Positions 1-7,100 of a stretch of DNA of 15,431 nucleotides are shown here, piece after piece. The translations under genes were made by a program, and so were the position numbers. Below the pieces are notes generated by a model. That model worked only from the letters and a program-made list of their open reading frames with translations, was not told where the DNA came from and made no database searches. This stretch comes from CAYMLL01 sp964390645 (GTDB lineage Bacteria > Planctomycetota > UBA8108), in assembly GCA_964390645.1 (NCBI GenBank), contig CAYMLL010000181.1:1-15431 (forward strand), written 5' to 3'. How positions within the stretch are numbered: position 1 is the first letter of the stretch; every line of letters begins with the position of its first letter.

Positions 1-170
1 AGGAGCTATAGGGTCCTAGCGGGCCAGCCCTATAAGGCCTTATACAAGGCTTTATTGGGCCCGATATAGGTCCATATTTCCTGGCCCGGGCCCCGCCCCC
101 CCGGCCGGGGCCGGGGGGGGGCCCCCCCCCCCCCGGGCCCCGGCGGGGGGGGTGGGGGCGGGGGGGCGGG
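1..170. other. Unreliable left scaffold edge with G/C homopolymers
   Basis: Bases 1-83 are AT-richer than anything nearby and include a perfect 14-bp palindrome at 31-44. Bases 84-170 are almost only G and C in long homopolymer runs. This is unlike the codon-structured sequence from about 171 onward. A similar G/C homopolymer composition flanks the N gap near 4604 and appears at the right edge, so it looks like an assembly or read-end artefact rather than biology. The reading frame of the endonuclease gene runs through it and picks up a meaningless Pro/Gly-rich tail. Confidence 0.75.
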
Positions 171-2130
171 CCCTCGCCTCGGCGCTGTCGCCGCTGACGT
201 TGCCGGTCGTGTCGACGGCGCGCACGACGTAGAAGTAGGCGGTGCCGTTGGCGACGCCGAAGTCGCTGTAGTCGCTCGACAGGAGCAGCGCCGTGTTGAC
301 CCGCGCGTAGGGTCCACCGGCGCTCGTGCCGCGGAGGACATCGTAGCCGGCCAGGTCGCTCTCGGTGCCGTCGAGCCAGTCGAGCGTCACGGTGGCATCT
401 CCCGCGAGTGCGGAGAGACCTCCCGGCGTTGACGGTGGGGTCGTGTCCCCACCGCCGCCGGTGAAGCTCTGTCCGGCGTTCGGTAGCCCGGGGCTCGCCG
501 TCGCGGGAGCCTGCCAGGAGAAGTCGCCGTAGGCGGCCCCGCTGCCGACGAGCTGCAGCGAGTCACCGACGGAGGTGCTGCGCGGCTCGCTGACGCCGAT
601 GTCGATCGACGTCATCCCCGACGCGGCGCCGTTCGTCGCGGTGAGGCCCCCCTCGTAGCTGAGGAGCTGCACCACCGTTCCCTGATCGTCGACGAGCGCC
701 ACGGCGTCCGGAGCGCCGTTCTGCAGCCGCGAGATCGGAAACCACAGCGTGCCGAAGCCGTCGGACTGATCCGGCAGCGTGCCCGTCAGGGTCGCCACCC
801 GGTACGAACGTCCCCCGTTGCCGTTGTAAGGCACCAGCTGCCAGCCGCCCAGGTCGAGGCCGGCGGGCCCGGCGACCTCGACGCCCTCCCCGGTGTCCCG
901 GCCCGAGTTGTCGTAGTGGATCTCGTTGATCCACGGATCCGCCGGCGGCGTGCCGCCACAGGAGCCCGCGCCGTCGGGCGTCCCCGGGACCTCGGCGCCG
1001 GCGCCGCTCTCGTTGCCGGAGGTGTCGACCGCGGTGACCACGTAGTGGTAGGTCGCGCCGTTGACCGCGGCGGCGTCCTCGTAGACCGCGGCAAGAAGCA
1101 GCTCGTCGTTGAGGCGCGTGTAGGGGCCCCCGGAGACGTCCGAGCGGTGGACGTCGTAGCCGGCCAGGTCGGGCTCGTCGTTGGCGGTCCAGCTCAGGGA
1201 GACCCGGCAGTCGCCGGGGAGCGCCGCCAGGCCGCCGGGCGGCGCCGGAGGCGTGGTGTCGACCACGTCGCAGACGAAGACCTCGCAGACGTACTCGGGG
1301 TGATCGACGAAGGGGTTGCGATTGCCCTGAAAGCCGTACACGGTGTCGTTGCGGGCCATCTCCTCCGCATCCACCGGATCGGAGAGGTGCCACTCGATGA
1401 GGGTCGACAGCACTCCCATGTAGGCGACGCTCTGGTTGGCGCTCGAGTTCGACACGATGAGCGCGCGGTCGTCGGTGAGGATCAGGTCGGGCTCCGCGCA
1501 TCCGGTCGATCCGTGGACGCCGCCCTCGTAGCGCACGTCGAGGTAGAGCACGCCGCGCGCGATGTCTCCCCGGCGGTCCTCGCGCACCTGCCAGGAGCCG
1601 GTGCTGCCAGTCCCCGAGCCCCAGTTCGAGACGGCGAGACCGTCGGCGGGATACTCGGCGCAGCCGCTCGAGCACCAGTCGTAGACGCGGTTGCCACGCG
1701 AGGAGTTGTAGCTCGGGTTGGCGGCGCGCAGCTGATGAATGTCGGTGTACGGGTAGTTGCAGCCGCCGTCGTTCGTGTAGCCGTAGGAGGACGGCCAGGT
1801 GTGCTCGCGGTTCCACCCGGTGCTCTGGCTGTGGTCGGACTTCTCGACCGAGGCGTTGCGATAGATGGTGAGGACGTTGGCCGCATCGCCAGGATCCTCG
1901 TCGGTAATCGACAGCAGGTCCCAGGTGTCCGTCGCGGTGCTCGAGTAGGGAAAGCGCTGGTGATCATCGATGATGTCGTGGAGCGCGGCCCTCAGCGCGG
2001 CGCCGGTGAGGCCCGCGGCGGGGTCGTAGTAGCCCGCGGGAGCGTCGGCCCGGACGGCCGTCGTGAAGATCGATAGCCACACCGCAACGCACACTCCGAC
2101 CCGCTCGCGGGAAACGCGTACCGCGACCAT
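52..2130 (-). CDS. Secreted endonuclease I with FnIII and lamin-tail domains, 3' end unreliable
   Basis: Predicted exported non-specific nuclease of the endonuclease I (EndA/NucM) family, acting on extracellular DNA or RNA. The ATG at 2130 is supported by AAGGAG six bases upstream and by a signal peptide ending at VRA (residue 28). The nuclease domain covers residues 34-282: REHTWPSS (catalytic His110 region), DIHQLRAAN (130-138), an NSSRGN motif (142-147), GDIARGVLYLDVRY (188-201) and QGNRNPFVDHPEY (268-280) are all present. Then follow a fibronectin type III-like domain (about 291-383), a lamin-tail-like domain starting PWINEIHYDN (399 to about 555) and a second FnIII-like domain (562-653) that resembles the first. 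Reliable sequence ends at about base 166; the remaining tail to the stop at 52 is scaffold-edge artefact, so the true C-terminus, perhaps with a sorting or dockerin domain, is missing. It lies 470 bp downstream of the sulfatase and could share its transcript. Confidence 0.9.
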   Translation of the reverse strand: MVAVRVSRERVGVCVAVWLSIFTTAVRADAPAGYYDPAAGLTGAALRAALHDIIDDHQRFPYSSTATDTWDLLSITDEDPGDAANVLTIYRNASVEKSDHSQSTGWNREHTWPSSYGYTNDGGCNYPYTDIHQLRAANPSYNSSRGNRVYDWCSSGCAEYPADGLAVSNWGSGTGSTGSWQVREDRRGDIARGVLYLDVRYEGGVHGSTGCAEPDLILTDDRALIVSNSSANQSVAYMGVLSTLIEWHLSDPVDAEEMARNDTVYGFQGNRNPFVDHPEYVCEVFVCDVVDTTPPAPPGGLAALPGDCRVSLSWTANDEPDLAGYDVHRSDVSGGPYTRLNDELLLAAVYEDAAAVNGATYHYVVTAVDTSGNESGAGAEVPGTPDGAGSCGGTPPADPWINEIHYDNSGRDTGEGVEVAGPAGLDLGGWQLVPYNGNGGRSYRVATLTGTLPDQSDGFGTLWFPISRLQNGAPDAVALVDDQGTVVQLLSYEGGLTATNGAASGMTSIDIGVSEPRSTSVGDSLQLVGSGAAYGDFSWQAPATASPGLPNAGQSFTGGGGDTTPPSTPGGLSALAGDATVTLDWLDGTESDLAGYDVLRGTSAGGPYARVNTALLLSSDYSDFGVANGTAYFYVVRAVDTTGNVSGDSAEARARPPAPTPPAGARGGGGPPPAPAGGAGPGPGNMDLYRAQ

Positions 2131-2598
2131 GGAGGTCTCCTTGTAACACTCGCGTATCACGACTCGCGCCGGACGAGCCACGCCGCTCACTCCGGCCGAT
2201 GAACCCGCGCGCAGCATAACAGAACGCGGAGAGGGGTCGCCAGTGGAGGACGGCAAAGAAGACGCCCTGTCGATCCGCTGACCGGAGCCTCGACCCGAGA
2301 CGGCGCGAAGCAAACGGAGCACGAACACGTGCCGCGGGACACCTCCGTCGGTCTCGAAGTCCAGCGACGACGTCGCCCGCCACGTCCACGGAGCTCCGCG
2401 GCGGCGAGGCGACACACCCGATCGCCGGGACACGTCCCCGACGGTGGACGCCGGATCGCCTGACCCCGAGGCGGGGAAGACTCCCGCCGCAGCTCGGAAG
2501 ACATCCCGGGGCGCCCCGGGGCTCCCCGGGGCGCGGCTCCAACGAAGAGGGAAGCCGCCGACCGGGCGACGGCGGGCTCCTCGAGAACGCCGATCGGG
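2131..2598. other. Intergenic region between sulfatase and endonuclease
   Basis: About 470 bp without a convincing gene. The open frames that cross it have no family signature and no signal peptide. It contains the GC hairpin at 2511-2534 near the sulfatase end, and the endonuclease ribosome binding site AAGGAG at 2137-2142 (minus strand). I see no clear sigma70-type promoter on the minus strand, although the length leaves room for one. Confidence 0.6.
2511..2534 (-). terminator. Perfect GC hairpin downstream of the sulfatase
   Basis: The arms GCGCCCCGGGG and CCCCGGGGCGC form a perfect 11-bp inverted repeat around a two-base centre, 65 bp past the sulfatase stop codon. There is no T-tract on the minus strand, so it is not a textbook intrinsic terminator. 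It could still stop or pause transcription, or protect an mRNA 3' end. The position argues that the sulfatase and endonuclease may be separate or only partly coupled units. Confidence 0.45.
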
Positions 2599-4167
2599 CT
2601 ACCGGTCCGGATCGGTGCGCGACGCGGACCGCCGGGCCTGCTTTCTCTTCACACGCCGGCCCCCCTTCTGCCGCCACGCTTCCAGGACCTCGTCGCGCGT
2701 CTTCCCGGCGTTCTTGCGCAGCCGGAAGATCGCGTCGACCTCCGTCTGCAGGCCCCGGTCACCCTGAGCCGCCATCCACTCCCGGAGCTTGCCCTGCAAT
2801 CGCCGGACGACCTCCTCGTGGCGCGGGTCCCCGGCCAGGTTCTTCACCTCCAGCGGGTCACTGTCGCAGTCGAAGAGCTCGAGCTCCGGTCGGTGCTGGT
2901 ACCTGGCGACCAGCCGCCCCGCCGTCGCGTCTCCCGCATCCGCGGCCGCGACCATGGACCGGAAGTGCGGGGACCTCGTGCAGGCGTTCGTGAACTTGGT
3001 GCCAGAGGCGAGGTTCCAGATCAGCCGGTAGCGTCGGTCGCGAACCGTGCGGATGGGATAGGAGTCGCTGCCGTTGATGATGCCACGCGTCGTCATCACG
3101 CCGTACACATGGTCCTTGTGTCGATCGGTCTCGCCGGTCAGGAGCGGCAGCAGGCTCCTTCCCTCGAGCGCCGCCGCGGGCGTTCCGCCGGCCGCCTCGA
3201 CGAAGGTCGGGGTCACGTCGACGTACTCGACCAGAGCGTCGGTGACCGATCCGGGCTTCACCTTCCCCGGCCAGCGCACGATCATCGCGGACTGCAGGCC
3301 GTTGCCGTAGCAGGTCCACTTGGCGAAGGGAAACGCGTTGCCCTGCTCCGAGACGACCATCACCAGCGTGTCGCGTCGCAGCTGGTGCTGGTCGAGCAGC
3401 GCGAGGATCTGTCCGACCTGCCCGTCGTAGTAGGTGATCTCGGCCAGGTAGCGGCTGAAGCTCTCGCGGACGACCGGTGTGTCGGCGATGTAGGGCGGCA
3501 GCTCGACCTTCGCCGGCGGGTACCGGGACGCGTCGCCCTTGTTCCACGGCGAGTGCGGCTCGTTCGAGCACGCGAAGAGGCAGAACGGCGAGCCGGAGCG
3601 CCGGGAGTCCGAGAACAGCCGCTCGACCGCCTTCATGTCGGGGTTGTTCTTGACGCGGGTGTACTCGAACGGAAACACCTCCTGCGGGCCGATGTGAGTC
3701 TTGCCGGACAGCGCCACGCGATATCCGAGCGGCTTCAGATAGTGGACGATGCTCTTGGTGCCCGGCTTCGCGAAGGTGTGGTTCGGGTAGGCTCCGGACT
3801 TCACCGGATAGATGCCGGTGTAGATGTTGTGACGCGTCGGCGAGCACATCGGCGCCGCCTGGAAGCAGCGGGTGAACCTCATGCCCTCGGTCGCGAGGCG
3901 ATCGATGTGCGGAGTGTGCGCCTGCCCGCCGTAGCAGCCGATATCCCGGAAGGTCAGGTCATCGGCGATGATGAAGACGAGGTTCGGCCGCTCGGGAGTG
4001 TCGAGCGCGGTCGCCTCGAGCGCGCTCGCGCCCAGCAACCCGAGCAGCAGCAGGGACCGGAGCAGCAGCAGGGACCGGAGCAGCAGCAGGGACCGGAGCC
4101 GGATGTCCGGAGCCTCCTGCGCTGCGGATGCCATCCGTCGCCGACGATCATCGATCGGTCCGGACAC
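2599..4167 (-). CDS. Exported type I sulfatase, heparan N-sulfatase-like subgroup
   Basis: Predicted to hydrolyse sulfate esters or sulfamates from glycans outside the cytoplasm. The GTG start at 4167 is chosen because GAGGAG sits nine bases upstream; an ATG at 4134 lacks a good site. The leader contains three tandem RSLLLL units (residues 25-42) before the likely cleavage region near 50-55. Metal-binding Asp69-Asp70 lie in NLVFIIADDL. The formylglycine motif is Cys108-Ser-Pro-Thr-Arg112, meeting the minimal C-x-P-x-R rule. SGKTHIGP (154-161) and the His205 region EPHSPW match the active-site scaffold. Where many sulfatases have D-H/N-G, this one has SEQG (273-276) followed by Lys283 in PFAKWT, a pattern I associate with the SGSH-like subgroup. 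Length 522 aa is normal. The C-terminus (about 500-522) is strongly basic. It starts 13 bases after the large upstream gene, with its ribosome binding site over that gene's stop, so the two are very likely one operon. An unlinked formylglycine-generating enzyme would be needed. Confidence 0.93.
   Translation of the reverse strand: MSGPIDDRRRRMASAAQEAPDIRLRSLLLLRSLLLLRSLLLLGLLGASALEATALDTPERPNLVFIIADDLTFRDIGCYGGQAHTPHIDRLATEGMRFTRCFQAAPMCSPTRHNIYTGIYPVKSGAYPNHTFAKPGTKSIVHYLKPLGYRVALSGKTHIGPQEVFPFEYTRVKNNPDMKAVERLFSDSRRSGSPFCLFACSNEPHSPWNKGDASRYPPAKVELPPYIADTPVVRESFSRYLAEITYYDGQVGQILALLDQHQLRRDTLVMVVSEQGNAFPFAKWTCYGNGLQSAMIVRWPGKVKPGSVTDALVEYVDVTPTFVEAAGGTPAAALEGRSLLPLLTGETDRHKDHVYGVMTTRGIINGSDSYPIRTVRDRRYRLIWNLASGTKFTNACTRSPHFRSMVAAADAGDATAGRLVARYQHRPELELFDCDSDPLEVKNLAGDPRHEEVVRRLQGKLREWMAAQGDRGLQTEVDAIFRLRKNAGKTRDEVLEAWRQKGGRRVKRKQARRSASRTDPDR
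4042..4095 (-). repeat. 18-bp minisatellite, three copies, inside sulfatase signal peptide
   Basis: Three exact 18-bp copies (plus-strand unit GAGCAGCAGCAGGGACCG) encode RSLLLL three times in the sulfatase leader. Because 18 is a multiple of three, gain or loss of a unit would keep the frame and change only the length and charge of the leader. A partial fourth unit of four bases follows at 4096-4099. Confidence 0.95.
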
Positions 4168-4176
4168 CTTTCTCGT

Positions 4177-4182
4177 CTCCTC
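4177..4182 (-). promoter_or_regulatory. Sulfatase ribosome binding site overlapping upstream stop codon
   Basis: On the minus strand GAGGAG lies nine bases before the GTG at 4167. Its last-to-first bases overlap the TGA stop of the large dockerin protein (4181-4183). This arrangement fits translational coupling and decides in favour of the GTG start. Confidence 0.7.
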
Positions 4183-7100
4183 ACGGGCAGTGGGTGTAGG
4201 ACTCGCAGTCGAAGGGATCGGAGTCCGACGGGTCCGGTCCGCAGGGTTGCGTCAGCGGACCGGGATCCGCGGGCGGCAGGCCGCCGAGGAAGAGGAAGTT
4301 GAAGATCCCCACACCGTCGGTCAAGTCGATCGTGCCGCTGTCGTTGACGTCGGCCGCATCGGAGCACGTCGGCGCCACGCCGCCGGTGAACAGGAAGTTG
4401 AGGATCAGGATCCCGTCCGTCAGGTCGATCGTGCCCGTGTCGTTGGGGTCGCCGCGATGGAAGACCTCATCGAGGACGGGCGGCTCTCCGCGCGCCACGA
4501 TGCGCATCCAGCTGGCGGAGTCGTGGGCGGGGCCCCCCCCGGAAGCGCCCCCCCCCCCCCCCCCGAGGGGGCCCCCCCCCCGGGGGGACCGCCGGGCCCC
4601 ACCNNNNNNNNNNGTGGGGGCGGGGGGCGGGGCGGGAGCTGGGGCGGGCCCGACGGCGGTGTGCGCGAGATCGAGGGTGTCCCCCGGGATCAGGTCGACC
4701 TCGATGACCTTCACGACGCCCGCCATATCGCGGCCCCCGATCGACGCGGAGTCGATCTCGAAGTCGTTGAGAAAGAGCCGGCCGGTGACCCCGGCTCCAC
4801 CCGCGATCGTCTTGCGCAGATGCCAGACGACCGCGACGTCGACCTCCTCGGTCGCCGAGAAGCGTCGGATCGCCCACTCCTCGGCGTCGAAATCGACCTG
4901 CGCGCCGTTCGCGAGGGTCGCCTCGCGACCGAGAAAGGTCATCGGCCCGGTGGCGAGCTCCGACCGGTCCCAGGCGAGGCCGGTCCAGTGGTTGGCGGCA
5001 GGATCCACGGGGCCGCCCTCGGCGCACGGGCCGCCATCCGGCGCGCAGGAGTTGGTGAACTCGACGAAGTCCTCCGGTGAGTACTCCAGGTCATCGTCCA
5101 GCGCCGGGTTGTAGAAACCGTTGAACCAGCCGCTCTCCCCCTGCGTCCCGGTGAGCGACCAGTCGGCGATGGAGTCGGCGAGAATGAACGGGCTGGCCGG
5201 GTTGTTCGGGTCCGAGCCGATCTCCAGCTCGACGGGATCGGCGAGGCCGTCGTCGTCCGTGTCCGCTCTCGTCGGGTCGGTGGCGACGTCGCCGAGGACC
5301 TCCTCGCCGTCCGTCAAACCGTCGCCGTCCGTGTCCCTGATCGTCGGGTCGGAGCCGGCCTCGAGCTCGGCCGCGTCATCGAGGCCGTCGCCGTCCGTGT
5401 CGACACGCATCGGATCGGTGCCGCGGGCGAACTCGTCGGTGTCGGTGAGCCCGTCGCCGTCGAAGTCGCCGTCTCCCAGCGCGTCGAGATCGCCCGAGGT
5501 GTAGAGGCTCTCCCACTGATCCGGAAGACCGTCCGCGTCACGATCGGTGCTCACGGGACAGAAGAGCGTGTCGGCGTGGAACTCGAGGCCCAGCGCCTCT
5601 ATATCGTCGATGACGATGATGCCGGAGAAGAAGGGATCCCCGGCGAGGCCGGTGTTGTTGCCGCCGGCCGCCATGTTCGCCGTCCCCGCCCCGAAGGTCG
5701 CGCCGGCACCGCCGGACCAGTCCCCACCGACGTCCAGGGCGGAGGAGGCGGCGATGTAACCGTCGACGACGATCGAGATCGCCTGCAGGTTCTTGCCGTT
5801 CTCGACGTCGTAGGTCCAGACGACCTCGACCTCGCCGGCGTCGATCAGGGCGTCCGGGAGCAGGCACCTCGCGGTCACGACGGAGTTGCCGCCGTTGCCG
5901 ACGGCTCGTGCGACGAGCGCACTCGGGACCTCGTAGCTGATCGACCAGCCGACCGTGGCACCGCCGGTCTCGAAGATGACCTCGCGGTTGCCCTCGTTCT
6001 TCGCCTCGAAGTCGACGACCGCGCGGAAGGACGCGTCGAGCTGGTCGTTCCCGCCACCGTGGCCGTTGAAGCTCGCCAGCGTTCCGATGACCGTGTGGAC
6101 CTCGGTCGGCACGTCGAGCTCCTCGACTCCATCGCACTGCGCCGTGGGACGGCTGTCCGGATCAGTCGGGTCGGAGCCGCGGAGCGCCTCGAAGCCGTCG
6201 GTGTAACCGTCGTCGTCGGTGTCCGGATCGAAGGGGTCGGTCGCGGGGTCACCGTCCACCTCGTCACCGTCGAGGCGGTCGTCGTCGTCGGTGTCCGGGT
6301 CGAGCGGCTCGGTGCCGGTGTCGTTCACCTCGCGACCGTCGAACAAGCCGTCGCCGTCGGAGTCGGCCAGCAGGGGCGAGGTGCCGAGATTGCGCTCCTC
6401 GCCATCGCTCAGACCGTCGCCATCGCTGTCGCCCGATCCCAGCAGCGCGAGATTGCCGGGCGCGTGCAGGCTCTCCCACTCGTCGGCGAGCCCGTCGCCA
6501 TCGCTGTCCGTCTCCGCGGGGCAGTACACGATCTCGCCGTGGAACTCGAGCCCGACGCCGAGGTCGATGGCGCCCGAGACGAAGGCGCCTCCCCGCAGCG
6601 CGGTGTTGTTCCCCGCCGCGGCCAGGTTGTTCGACGCCACTCCGAAGCTCGCCTGGTTGCTACCGGTCCAGTCGCGATTCGGGTCGATGAGCATCGCCTT
6701 GTAGCCGACGCGGACGTCGCTGATGAAGATGGTGATGTTCTGCCCGTCGAAGCCGTTGTCGGTGTCGTAGCTCCACGCGACGTCCACGAAGCCGTCGACG
6801 TCGATCACGGACGGCGGCAAGAGGAAGCGGGCGGTCGCGACGTTCATGCCACCGCTCCCGACCGCGCGAAGGACGAGCGTGTTGGGGGCCTCGTAGACGA
6901 ACGAGAAGCCGACGGTCGCCCCACCTGACTCGAAGATCACCTCGCGCTCGCCGTCCACCTTCGGCTCGAAGTCGATCCTGGTGCGAAAGGTCACGTCCTC
7001 GCGATCGTCGTTCAGGCCGTTGCCGCTGCGGTCCACGTTGTTCCAGGTAGGGATCGGACCGAGCTCGCCGAGAACCTCCGTCGGCACGTCGAGCTCCGCG

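Noticed and set aside
2131..2433. N-terminal extension of the endonuclease to 2433
   Set aside because: The ATG at 2130 has a good AAGGAG and directly begins a signal peptide; the upstream codons show no similarity or secretion signal.
2818..4302. Long plus-strand open frame of nearly 500 codons opposite the sulfatase
   Set aside because: It is antisense to a gene with full catalytic motifs; the translation is Arg/Val/Gly-rich with no family signature and arises from high GC at third positions.
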